From contig CAIXOY010000391.1 in NCBI GenBank assembly GCA_903921135.1, positions 1-12,034 on the forward strand: a DNA stretch of 12,034 nucleotides. The letters run 5' to 3'. The translations under genes and the position numbers were made by a program. Positions 1 through 7,401 of the stretch are shown here, in pieces (within the stretch, counting starts at the first letter, position 1; each line of letters opens with the position of its first letter). The notes under the pieces are model-generated. The model was given only the letters and a program-made list of their open reading frames with translations, did no database searches and was not told the DNA's origin. This DNA is from an uncultured Gammaproteobacteria bacterium (GTDB lineage Bacteria; Pseudomonadota; Gammaproteobacteria; Pseudomonadales; UBA5518).

Positions 1-1
1 C

Positions 2-427
2 GTGCCGCTCCTGGTGCGTTACCCGCGGCGTGTGCGCGCGGGTTCCACGCCCGATCGGTTCGCCTTGGGCATCGACCTCGCACCGACGCTGCTGGAGTTG
101 GGCAGAGCTGCGCCCGACCCCGGCGTGGACGGGCGTTCTCTGGTGCCACTTCTGGAAGGGCGAGATGCGCCATGGCGGGAGGCTTTCCTGATCGAGTACT
201 ACAGCGACACGGTCTTTCCGAGGATCCTCCGCATGGGCTACGACGCGGTTCGCACGGAGCGCTACAAACTCATCCGCTACCGCGACCTGCAGGGCATGGA
301 CGAGTTCTATGACCTGCAGCAGGATCCACTGGAGCTGCGCAACCTGATTGGTTCGGCCAGCGCCGCCCCCGTGATCCGGACGCTGGATGCGGATTTGGGT
401 CGGCTGACGAGGCCTCCCGGCCGATGA
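2..427 (+). CDS. Sulfatase (alkaline phosphatase superfamily), C-terminal part; 5' end outside window
   Basis: This is the last 141 residues of a sulfatase that begins upstream of the window. The GTG at 2-4 is an internal Val codon, not a start, because it falls inside the conserved VPLLVRYPRRV strand that follows the sulfatase active site. Family hallmarks in order are that PLLVRYP strand, the GIDLAPTLLELG helix (about 23-34), the DGRSLVPLL stretch (about 43-51), the VRTERYKLIRYR strand (about 83-94) and the EFYDLQQDPLELRNL ending (about 101-115). These match the C-terminal subdomain of type I sulfatases such as N-sulfoglucosamine sulfohydrolase-like and arylsulfatase-like enzymes, which hydrolyse sulfate esters or sulfamates. 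The catalytic formylglycine motif and metal ligands lie outside the window, so neither activity nor substrate can be judged. The stop codon overlaps the start of the downstream decarboxylase gene (ATGA), implying co-transcription and translational coupling. Confidence 0.88.
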   Translation: MPLLVRYPRRVRAGSTPDRFALGIDLAPTLLELGRAAPDPGVDGRSLVPLLEGRDAPWREAFLIEYYSDTVFPRILRMGYDAVRTERYKLIRYRDLQGMDEFYDLQQDPLELRNLIGSASAAPVIRTLDADLGRLTRPPGR

Positions 428-1848
428 CCCGCGGCCCGCTTCTCGATGCATGGTTCGCTGCGCGGAAGAAAAACCGTCGGCCATTGCAGATCCCCGGACA
501 CAAGAATCGCTATGCCCATGGCGAGGGTGCCCTCGGTGCCGATCTGCTGGGGCCGCTCCTTCGCGATGACGTGCCGCTGCAGGGTGGTGTGGACGACAAC
601 GCCTACAGCCATCGCTATCTCGAACAGGCAGAAGCCTGTTGGTCCTCGGCCGTTGGCGCCGACTACGCACGATTCCTCGTCGGGGGCTCTTCGCAGGGCA
701 ATATCGCTGCGCTCTCCGCCGTAAGCCATCCGGGACAGCCGGTGGCAATCGACCGCACATCCCATCGCAGCGCCCAGGCTGCGCTTGTGATTTCGGGTGC
801 GCGGCCCGTGTGGGTGTATCCGGAGCTCCACCCCGAGACCGGTTTGCCGCTCGGCGTCCCGGCGCGTGCGCTCGCAGATGTCACGTCCGGGGTGACGGCA
901 CTGTTCGTCACCTCACCCTCGTATGTCGGGACATTGAGCGATATCCCCGCGCTTGCGCGAGCGGCTCACGAACGTGGCATCCCGCTGGTCGTCGATCAGG
1001 CATGGGGAGCGCATCTGGGTTTCATGGGTGGTCGTGGTGCCATCGCGTGCGGCGCCGATCTCGCGGTCACCAGCGTCCACAAAGCGCTCCTGGGATATAC
1101 CCAGACAGCCGTTGTCACGATGCGCGGCGAGAGGGTCAACCGCGATCATCTGGACCGATGTGTCGATCTCGTCGCAACGACGTCTCCGTCGGGGACGCTG
1201 CTCGCCTCGATCGATGCCACGCGTGTCGTGCTCGAACGCGACCACGGTAGTGCGATTGCACGCACCGTCCTGAACGTGCGGCGCATGCGGGAGACCCTGC
1301 GCAGGGTGAAGGGCCTCGTCGTCCTCGATGAAGCCATGACGCCGGCGGGCATGGATCCCTTCAAGCTGACGCTGTGGCTCCCGCACACGGGCGCTGATGG
1401 CGTTGCCATCGGAAAGCGGCTTTGGGAGATGGGCCTGAACCTGGAGTCGGCCGATCGCGACACCCTCGTCTGCAGCGTGAGCCTGGTGGACGAGGCCGCG
1501 TTCTGCGACGAGGCAGCGGCGATGCTGGCAAGCCTTATCGAGGCCGGACGTGGCAGGCCCCGAGCGGCTGCAACGTCGACCGTCTGGCGTGTGGAACCGG
1601 ACGTTGCCTGCACGCCTCGCGAAGCCTTCTTCGCGCGCAGACGCCGCATCCCGCTCGAGCAGGCGGTGGGCGAGGTGAGCGCCGAGCAGTTCTGCCCGTA
1701 TCCGCCGGGCGTGCCGATCATCGCGCCGGGCGAGAGAATCACCCGTGACGCTCTGGAGGTACTGCGCAAGTCGGCAGGCCAGGTGCGCATCGCCTATTGC
1801 AGCGACCCCTCGCTCGCAACCGTAGAGGTGGTGGACGCGCTGCAGTGA
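424..1848 (+). CDS. PLP-dependent Orn/Lys/Arg decarboxylase family protein, compact form
   Basis: A 474-residue fold-type I PLP enzyme of the Orn/Lys/Arg decarboxylase family, which removes the alpha-carboxyl of a basic amino acid to give a polyamine precursor. Visible features are the N-terminal LQIPGHKNRY motif (21-30), the GGSSQGNIAAL phosphate-side loop (87-97), cofactor Asp191 in VDQAWGAH, and the Schiff-base lysine Lys220 in TSVHKALLGYTQ. The C-terminal decarboxylase domain is at about 398-440, with PYPPGVPIIAPGE diagnostic for the family. It lacks the N-terminal wing domain of the roughly 700-residue enterobacterial inducible enzymes, and its length fits the Bacillus SpeA/actinobacterial type. 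The family usually has VDEAHGAH or VDEAWGAH, so Gln192 is a substitution next to the cofactor Asp. The ATG overlaps the sulfatase stop; the only upstream Shine-Dalgarno-like sequence is weak (about 407-412), consistent with coupling. Substrate (Arg, Lys, Orn or another amino acid) cannot be read from sequence. Confidence 0.9.
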   Translation: MTRGPLLDAWFAARKKNRRPLQIPGHKNRYAHGEGALGADLLGPLLRDDVPLQGGVDDNAYSHRYLEQAEACWSSAVGADYARFLVGGSSQGNIAALSAVSHPGQPVAIDRTSHRSAQAALVISGARPVWVYPELHPETGLPLGVPARALADVTSGVTALFVTSPSYVGTLSDIPALARAAHERGIPLVVDQAWGAHLGFMGGRGAIACGADLAVTSVHKALLGYTQTAVVTMRGERVNRDHLDRCVDLVATTSPSGTLLASIDATRVVLERDHGSAIARTVLNVRRMRETLRRVKGLVVLDEAMTPAGMDPFKLTLWLPHTGADGVAIGKRLWEMGLNLESADRDTLVCSVSLVDEAAFCDEAAAMLASLIEAGRGRPRAAATSTVWRVEPDVACTPREAFFARRRRIPLEQAVGEVSAEQFCPYPPGVPIIAPGERITRDALEVLRKSAGQVRIAYCSDPSLATVEVVDALQ

Positions 1849-1911
1849 TGGCTCAACGGCCGAGGTGCATGTTTCACATCGGTCCTGCGCTACGGTGGCC
1901 GAGTCCGGGCG

Positions 1912-4350
1912 TCAGCGCCGGGTGGCCTCTGCTGCAGGCGCAGTGTCGGGGCGCAGCGCCTCGAGCCGCGTGCGGTAAGCCCCGGCCCGCACGCCCTCGC
2001 CTGCCTCCTCCGTGTAGCTCAGCAAGGCACCCAGCAGTTCCGGGTTGTAGGGGAAGCGCGCCAGCGCTGATTCCAGTGTGGTGATCGCCTTCGCGCCCTG
2101 ACCGCCATCGTGCAGCGCCACGCCGAGCACGAAGGCGTAGCGCGGATTCCCCGGAGCCGCACTCGCTGCCTGTTGCAAGAGATCCAGCGCCTCGTCACGC
2201 CGCCCCTGCCGGATGCGCAGCAGGCCCATGGCGTGCGTGAGATCCGCATCGCCGCTCGCCTTGCCCAGGCCCGCAGCCAGCGTGCTCTCCGCATCAGCAT
2301 CGCGTCCGTAGGCGCGGTAGAGATCGGCCAGATTCACGTAGGCAGGCACGAAGTCGGGCTCGAGCCGCATGGCCTCGCGATAGGCGGCTTCGGCGGCCAG
2401 CGCATCACGGCGATCTGCGTAGAAGAGTCCCAGATTGATCAGCGGCTCCGGCCTGTCGGCATTGGCGCGCTGCGAGGCGATGTACTCGTCGAAGAGCGGC
2501 TGCAGCCGGGCGCGCATCGCCGGCGTCATGCCTTCGTCGGGGGCGATGGCAAGTGCGCGCGCGGCCTTGATCCGCACGATGCGGGAGGGATCGTCTATCA
2601 AGGCGGCGGCGATGCGCACGCGCTCCTGTGGCGGCGCGACGAGCAAGGTGTCCATGGCGGCACCGCGGAGCATCGGATCGGGATCACCGGCTCCGGCCTC
2701 TACCGCTGCAAGGCTCTGCGCGCTCAGGTAAGGCTGCAGCCGCGCCAGCGCACTCGCTCGTGCAATCGCGGATGCCGAGGAATCGCGCGTCACGGCCAGC
2801 AGCGCTGCCTCTGCGCCGGGCTCTGCCTGCTCGGCGGCGTGGAACGCGGCGCCGAAGCCCTGGAAGCCTTTGCGCACGGGGCCGTAGTGTTTTTCGATCA
2901 CGCCTGCGGCCCAGGCGGCGTCGTTCTCGCGGTGGCACTGGTTGCACGCATTTGGCGTGCCCAGGGTCAGGCTCAGATCCGGCCGCGGGATGCGGAAGGA
3001 GTGGTCGTGCCGCGCGTCCACCACCATGTAATCGGTGGTGGGCATGTGGCAGGCCGTGCAGGCCGCGCCGCGCGAGTTCGTCGGGTGCAGCGTGTGGGCG
3101 CTGGTGTCGTACTTTGCGGGCAGGTGGCACTGGCTGCATACCGCGTTGCCCGGTGCCCGCAAAGCGCCGCTGTGCGGTTCGTGGCAATTGCTGCAGGTCA
3201 CGCCCTTCGCATACATGCGGCTGCTCATGAAGGAGCCGGTGTTGTAGACCTCGCCGCGCTGCTGCCCGTCGGCGTGGTAGAGCGGCGCGGTGAGCAGCGC
3301 AAGGTCGTGAGTCCCGAAGGTGTCGCCCGTGTGGCTCAAGCCTCCGGCAAAACTCGCCCGGCGCGCGTGGCACTGCGCGCAGACGGCCATCTCGGTGCGA
3401 GTGCCGGGTGCTTCGCTGCGTGCCGCGTTGCCGCTTTGCGGGTCCATGGCCCAGTGTGCGCCGCGGTGCTCGCCCAGCGTGACGGACAATCCGCGGGATG
3501 GATCGGCGGCGGTATTCGCGCCGGCGCTTGCCCATGCGAGGTGCTTTTCGCCCGGGCCGTGACAGGCCTCGCAAGCGACGTTCATTTCGGCAAAGGTGGT
3601 GGCGTAGCTGTTGCTCGCAGGCTCGAAGTGGCGTTCCAGCTTTGTGCTGTGGCACTCGGCGCACATCCAGTTCCAGTTCTGCTCGCGGCGCGTCCAGTGC
3701 AGCGGATCGCCCGCGCGTACGGGCGTGTCGGGGTAAAGGTGGAACCAGCGCTGTCCGCCTGCGGATTCGGGGCGCGTGTCCCAGGCCACGGAAAGCGCCT
3801 GCAGACGGCCATCCGGAAATGCGATCAGGTACTGCTGCAGCGGAGATACGCCGAAGACATGGCTGATCTCGAAGGCCGCGAGCTTGCCGTCGGCACCGTC
3901 GGTACGTACGAAGAATTTGCCGTCACGGCGGTAGAACGTGGAGCGCGTACCGAAGTAGTCGAAACCCGCGTTGTCGAAGTTGCCGAGAACCGTGTCCTCG
4001 CTCGCGTGCTGCATGGCCTTGGCATGCTGGGATTGGCGCCAGAGCGAGGCCTCGCCGGTGTGGCAGGTGGAGCAACGCTCCGCACCGACAAAACCCGGAG
4101 AATCCGCCTGCATGACAGGTTTGGCGTGTGCGGGAATCGCTGTGTCGGGCGTGCTGCCGGACGGTGGCTCCGTGGTCCGGACGGTGGCGGTTGCCGCGCT
4201 TTTGCTCTCAGGCTCCACAAGGAAGAGCAGGGCAGCCAGAACGGCCACTACAGCCGCAAACGCTGCAGCCCGCACGCGCGTCTTCCGCCGGTTCGGCCCG
4301 GAGGGCTCTGCGCCAGGAGCCGGTCGCGCGCGCTGTTTTTTCCTGCTCAT
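1912..4350 (-). CDS. Membrane-anchored octaheme cytochrome c with HEAT-like and TPR repeats
   Basis: An 812-residue protein with a long basic N-terminus, one hydrophobic segment (about 28-45) that looks like an uncleaved anchor, and then a periplasmic multiheme region. Eight CXXCH heme c motifs start at Cys93, Cys230, Cys260, Cys324, Cys386, Cys405, Cys431 and Cys469. The region resembles cytochrome c554/doubled-CXXCH proteins and includes an HVFGVSPLQQYLIAFPDGRL segment (164-183) that I recognise from TPR-multiheme proteins. Residues about 520-605 look like HEAT repeats (for example DPMLRGAAMDTLL and SRIVRIKAARALA). Residues about 633-795 are TPR repeats (LINLGLFYADRRDALAAEAA, AYVNLADLYRAYGRDADAE and others). 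The likely role is periplasmic electron transfer with a protein-docking tail; the redox partner is unknown. No good Shine-Dalgarno precedes the ATG, and the next in-frame Met is residue 80, beyond the anchor. It is separated from the upstream sulfatase by a terminator, so it has its own promoter. Confidence 0.9.
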   Translation of the reverse strand: MSRKKQRARPAPGAEPSGPNRRKTRVRAAAFAAVVAVLAALLFLVEPESKSAATATVRTTEPPSGSTPDTAIPAHAKPVMQADSPGFVGAERCSTCHTGEASLWRQSQHAKAMQHASEDTVLGNFDNAGFDYFGTRSTFYRRDGKFFVRTDGADGKLAAFEISHVFGVSPLQQYLIAFPDGRLQALSVAWDTRPESAGGQRWFHLYPDTPVRAGDPLHWTRREQNWNWMCAECHSTKLERHFEPASNSYATTFAEMNVACEACHGPGEKHLAWASAGANTAADPSRGLSVTLGEHRGAHWAMDPQSGNAARSEAPGTRTEMAVCAQCHARRASFAGGLSHTGDTFGTHDLALLTAPLYHADGQQRGEVYNTGSFMSSRMYAKGVTCSNCHEPHSGALRAPGNAVCSQCHLPAKYDTSAHTLHPTNSRGAACTACHMPTTDYMVVDARHDHSFRIPRPDLSLTLGTPNACNQCHRENDAAWAAGVIEKHYGPVRKGFQGFGAAFHAAEQAEPGAEAALLAVTRDSSASAIARASALARLQPYLSAQSLAAVEAGAGDPDPMLRGAAMDTLLVAPPQERVRIAAALIDDPSRIVRIKAARALAIAPDEGMTPAMRARLQPLFDEYIASQRANADRPEPLINLGLFYADRRDALAAEAAYREAMRLEPDFVPAYVNLADLYRAYGRDADAESTLAAGLGKASGDADLTHAMGLLRIRQGRRDEALDLLQQAASAAPGNPRYAFVLGVALHDGGQGAKAITTLESALARFPYNPELLGALLSYTEEAGEGVRAGAYRTRLEALRPDTAPAAEATRR

Positions 4351-4400
4351 GCAAGGGGCCTGTCAGGCGGTGGCGTCGGGTGTGGTGGTCCGCCCGCCGC

Positions 4401-4429
4401 AGCATAGATGATCTTCCGCGCCAGCAAAA
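4401..4429 (-). promoter_or_regulatory. Possible sigma70-type promoter for the octaheme cytochrome gene
   Basis: The terminator just upstream implies that the cytochrome gene has its own promoter in the roughly 75 bp before its start. On the minus strand a TATGCT at 4406-4401 is a fair -10 box. The only -35 candidate is a poor TTTTGC (4429-4424) at 17 bp spacing, inside the T-tract of the preceding terminator. The site is assigned by position more than by match quality. Confidence 0.25.
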
Positions 4430-4458
4430 AAGCCGCACCCCGTGCGGGATGCGGCTTT
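4426..4458 (-). terminator. Rho-independent terminator of the sulfatase gene
   Basis: Read on the minus strand, AAAGCCGCA pairs with TGCGGCTTT over 9 bp. Three more C-G pairs follow across a one-base bulge (4438-4440 with 4446-4448), closing a 5-base loop. The 3' arm runs directly into six Ts (4431-4426). The hairpin lies 35 bp after the sulfatase stop codon. The U-tract is on the minus strand, so it ends the transcript arriving from the sulfatase. Plus-strand transcripts would see a similar hairpin but only three Ts. Confidence 0.88.
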
Positions 4459-4493
4459 GCGGGTGAGATGCCGGCCCAAACGAGCCGGTCAAC

Positions 4494-6041
4494 TCAGTTG
4501 CGTTGCGGTTTGCTCACAGCTTCCATCACGCGGTCGAGGTTGAAGCTGCCGGGCTTCTGGCGCGGCGGGAACTCGCGGAAGCTCTGCAGCCACTGACCCA
4601 CATAGGCACCTGAAGGCGCGATCAGGAACATGCGATCGAGGTACCAGCGCTGGTAGCCGATGGCGTTTTCTTCCTCGGCACGCTCGAAGGGATCCATGCG
4701 CAGGTTGGTGATCAGCGGCGCCCGCAGTTGCGTGAAGGGCTCCTGCCACACTTTCAGACCCTCGGCCTCCTGCTTGAGGAAGGTGATCTTCCAGTTGTCG
4801 TAGCGCAGTGCCGCCACCGAGCCGTCATCGGTCCAGTAGATGAACTCGTGACGCGGCCACGCGGCCTCACCACGCAGCGCGGGGCCGAGGTCGTAGCCGT
4901 CCAGGTGCACCTTGTACTTCATCTTGCCGACCTTGCGGCCCTTGAGAAGATCCGTCTTCACGGTGGTGTCGCCGGCTGCTGCCAGGAAGGTGGTCAGCAT
5001 GTCCTCGTGGGCGCCGATGTCGTTCACCACGGTGCCGGGTTTGATCACGCCGGGCCAGCGGATCATGGTGGGCACGCGGTAGCCGCCCTCCCAGTTGGTG
5101 TTTTTCTCGCCGCGGAACATGGTGGTGCCGCCGTCGGGCCAGGTGAAGGTCTCGGCGCCGTTGTCGGTCGAGTACATCACGATGGTGTTGTCGGCCAGCC
5201 CCAGTTGGTCGAGCTTGGCGAGCACTCTGCCCACGTGGCCGTCGTGCTCCACCATGCCGTCGGCGTAGACGCCGAGGCCGGTTTTGCCCTCGGACTCCGC
5301 CTTGAGGTGCGTGAAGATGTGCATCCGGGTGGAGTTCCACCACAGGAAGAACGGCTTGTTGGCTTCCTTTGCGCGCACCATGAAATCGAGGGCCTTCTCG
5401 GTGACTTCCTCGTCGATGGTTTCCATGCGCTTCTTGGTGAGCGGGCCGGTGTCGGTGATGCGTCCGTCAGCGAAGCTGTGGATCACGCCGCGCGGTCCGA
5501 AGCGCTTCTTCAGTGCCGGGTCTTTGAAGTAATCGGGATTCTCGGGCTCTTCTTCGGCATTGAGGTGATAGAGGTTGCCGAAGAACTCGTCGAAGCCGTG
5601 CGCGCTGGGCAGCGTGTCGTCGGTGTCGCCCAGGTGGTTCTTGCCGAATTGCCCGGTCATGTAGCCCTGTGCTTTCAGCAGGGTTGCCACGGTCGGGTCT
5701 TCTTTTTTCATGCCCTCTGGCGAGCCCGGCAGGCCCACCTTGGTGAGGCCGGTGCGGATCGGCGACTGGCCCGTGACGAAGGCCGCGCGGCCTGCGGTGC
5801 AGCTCTGCTGGCCGTACCAGTCGGTGAAGAGCGCGCCCTGTTTGGCGATGCTGTCGATGTTCGGTGTGCGGTATCCCATCATGCCGTTGTTGTAGGCGCT
5901 GATGTTGAACTGGCCGATGTCATCGCCCCAGATCACGAGGATGTTCGGTTTGGCCGACTGAGCGATAGCAATTGGTGCTACTGCCGCCGCGACCAGCGCG
6001 ATGGCCGATCGTTTGAGTGTCCGGAAAAGAGTTGAAGCCAT
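4494..6041 (-). CDS. Secreted Cys-type sulfatase (arylsulfatase family)
   Basis: A 515-residue type I sulfatase that hydrolyses sulfate esters, probably in the periplasm. The start is set at 6041 because it gives a clean signal peptide (MASTLFRTLKRSAIALVAAA, ending near AIAQ at 25-28) and has a Shine-Dalgarno (GGGAGA, 6056-6051) nine bases upstream. The longer open frame to 6179 adds 46 unlikely residues. Motifs are metal ligands in WGDDIG (Asp40, Asp41), the formylglycine motif CTAGRAAFVTG with Cys81 and Arg85, GKNHLG (Lys134, His136), His241, STDNG (Asp293, Asn294) and RGEK (Lys313). All expected catalytic positions appear present. Cys81 must be oxidised to formylglycine by a maturase (FGE or anSME) not encoded here. 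Substrate is unknown. The gene stands 162 bp from the upstream gene and ends before a strong terminator, so it may be monocistronic. Confidence 0.93.
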   Translation of the reverse strand: MASTLFRTLKRSAIALVAAAVAPIAIAQSAKPNILVIWGDDIGQFNISAYNNGMMGYRTPNIDSIAKQGALFTDWYGQQSCTAGRAAFVTGQSPIRTGLTKVGLPGSPEGMKKEDPTVATLLKAQGYMTGQFGKNHLGDTDDTLPSAHGFDEFFGNLYHLNAEEEPENPDYFKDPALKKRFGPRGVIHSFADGRITDTGPLTKKRMETIDEEVTEKALDFMVRAKEANKPFFLWWNSTRMHIFTHLKAESEGKTGLGVYADGMVEHDGHVGRVLAKLDQLGLADNTIVMYSTDNGAETFTWPDGGTTMFRGEKNTNWEGGYRVPTMIRWPGVIKPGTVVNDIGAHEDMLTTFLAAAGDTTVKTDLLKGRKVGKMKYKVHLDGYDLGPALRGEAAWPRHEFIYWTDDGSVAALRYDNWKITFLKQEAEGLKVWQEPFTQLRAPLITNLRMDPFERAEEENAIGYQRWYLDRMFLIAPSGAYVGQWLQSFREFPPRQKPGSFNLDRVMEAVSKPQRN

Positions 6042-6203
6042 GCGAGGTCGTCTCCCTGTGCACAGGAATTTCGGGCTGGAAGTGCGGGAATCCGAGGCGA
6101 AACCCGCGCCAGAAGTCTGGGTGCGATGCGCAGGGGTGGCAATTGCATTAAATGAATGGGGACCCGTACTCCGGCGCATCGGGCAGGGCGCGCTGGCCTG
6201 CGC
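6042..6203 (-). promoter_or_regulatory. Non-coding spacer upstream of sulfatase; possible promoter
   Basis: This is the largest non-coding gap in the window (162 bp). It holds an AT-rich island (6140-6157) in GC-rich surroundings. On the minus strand TTGCCA (6142-6137) is one mismatch from a -35 consensus and sits 17 bp from a poor -10 (CAGACT, 6119-6114). The island includes a short inverted repeat CATT-A-AATG (6146-6154), which could be an operator half. This is the likely control region of the sulfatase, but no single element is convincing. Confidence 0.25.
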
Positions 6204-7382
6204 TCAGGCAAGTGCGGTGAGGAGTTTCAGAAGCAGGTCTTTCAGCGGAATCTGCAGTGCGAACACCACGATCATCGGCAGCATCACCGGTAGCACCACG
6301 CTCAGCAGTCCGGCCTTGTCGAGTGGGAAAGCGCGCATCGCGGTGACTGCCGCGTACATGGAGTTGGCATCGGCTACCGGGCCAATGCCCGGGGCGTCCA
6401 GCAGTTCCGGGTCCGGCACGGCCGTGTTGTTGATCCAGCGCTCCCGCACCAGCCTGCCATGCTCGCCCACGATGCGGCCGTATTCCTCTTTGCCGAGGCG
6501 CTTCGCGCTCATCAACTGCGGCGAGAAGACCATCAGCGGCAGCAGCAGGATCAGCAACCACGCCACCAGCAGCGCAGCCACGAACTTGACCAGAGTGTGG
6601 ACGTCCTGTGCGTGGTAGACCACGTCGTGCGCCCATCCGGATGCAATCACCGAGGAGATGGAAAGCCCCACCAGTGCGTAGGCGCGAGGGTAGTACTCGA
6701 GGAAGCCCAGACCTGCGACGCCGTCGGGGTGGGTGGGCACCAGAGAGAGCTCAAGTCGTGAAATCCCGCGGAAAAAGCGGAACGCGAGAATGATCCGCCA
6801 GAGCCAGCCCACCAGCAGCGCTATGTACATCGGACGCGCCACATAGGCGAACCACCATCCACCGAAGCCGAGGCGCCCTTCCTCCACAGCCCAGGACATG
6901 CCGTGTGCGTCCGCGTTGGCCGGATCGGCCATGGCCCACGCCAGGCTGAGCGTCGCCACCGCAATCCAGGGCAGCGAGGCGTCGCGGCGTCGCGCCGCCT
7001 CGTGCATCAGTTTCATGAAGTCCCCGTGCTGGTGCGCCTGCACGATGCGGTTGCGCACGAAGAGGGTGGCGATGCGCACGGTCGATGTGAGCGCCATGCC
7101 TTCTGCCAGCACCAGAAGCGGGATGGCAAAGAGGCAGCGCATGTTCACGCCGAAGTGGAACAGCAGGGGCTCCGCCGGCCCGTCGGGCAGCGCGTGTCCG
7201 CGCAGGAAGGCCCAGACGCCGATCGGCAACCAGGCAAACAGGGCGAAGAAAAGCGCGCGTCTTTTGAGGCCCATGCCGCCCACGCGGGGCGCGAGCCCGA
7301 GCTTGCGCTGCCAGCGCAGCGGCCAGTCATCGCGATTCAGCAGTTGCTCGACGTCAGCATCGAGCCTGCTGTAGCCGCTCAT
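6204..7382 (-). CDS. Uncharacterised polytopic inner-membrane protein
   Basis: A 392-residue protein that I cannot assign to a characterised family. It has six or seven hydrophobic segments at about 42-60, 83-98, 138-152, 183-203, 232-250, 263-288 and 357-378. The N-terminus (1-40) and the loop at about 290-355 are hydrophilic. Notable stretches are GGWWFAYVARPMYIALL (174-190) and SLVPTHPDGVAGLGFLEYYP (213-232). The THPDG-GLGFL pattern looks like a conserved signature of a family of hypothetical proteobacterial membrane proteins. No transporter, kinase or protease motif is visible. It follows the DUF2950 gene by 19 bp on the same strand, with GGAG (7394-7391) eight bases before the ATG, so it is probably the last gene of the four-gene operon. 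A role with the other three envelope proteins is inferred from position only. Confidence 0.82.
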   Translation of the reverse strand: MSGYSRLDADVEQLLNRDDWPLRWQRKLGLAPRVGGMGLKRRALFFALFAWLPIGVWAFLRGHALPDGPAEPLLFHFGVNMRCLFAIPLLVLAEGMALTSTVRIATLFVRNRIVQAHQHGDFMKLMHEAARRRDASLPWIAVATLSLAWAMADPANADAHGMSWAVEEGRLGFGGWWFAYVARPMYIALLVGWLWRIILAFRFFRGISRLELSLVPTHPDGVAGLGFLEYYPRAYALVGLSISSVIASGWAHDVVYHAQDVHTLVKFVAALLVAWLLILLLPLMVFSPQLMSAKRLGKEEYGRIVGEHGRLVRERWINNTAVPDPELLDAPGIGPVADANSMYAAVTAMRAFPLDKAGLLSVVLPVMLPMIVVFALQIPLKDLLLKLLTALA

Positions 7383-7401
7383 ACGCAGCGCTCCGGAGCT
7401 T

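Noticed and set aside
2..4. GTG at position 2 as a true start of a short 141-residue protein
   Set aside because: The sequence begins mid-domain at a conserved internal sulfatase strand, so this is a fragment cut by the window edge.
1849..1911. A bidirectional terminator between the convergent decarboxylase and cytochrome genes
   Set aside because: Only weak stems such as GGCG/CGCC around 1910 are present, without T-tracts. Nothing convincing is seen in these 63 bp.
2110..4407. A 765-codon open frame on the plus strand
   Set aside because: It lies antisense to the octaheme cytochrome, whose eight heme motifs and TPRs prove the minus strand. It has no domain-like content and is explained by GC-rich codon bias.
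4728..6035. A 435-codon open frame on the plus strand
   Set aside because: It is antisense to the sulfatase with intact catalytic motifs. The composition is rich in Val, Gly, His and Glu, as expected for a shadow frame.
6042..6179. A 46-residue N-terminal extension of the sulfatase from an ATG at 6179
   Set aside because: The extension would bury the signal peptide. The ATG at 6041 has a good Shine-Dalgarno and begins a typical signal sequence.
6183..6201. A GCAGG/CCTGC hairpin just after the membrane-protein gene as a terminator
   Set aside because: The stem is only 5 bp and there is no T-run on either strand.
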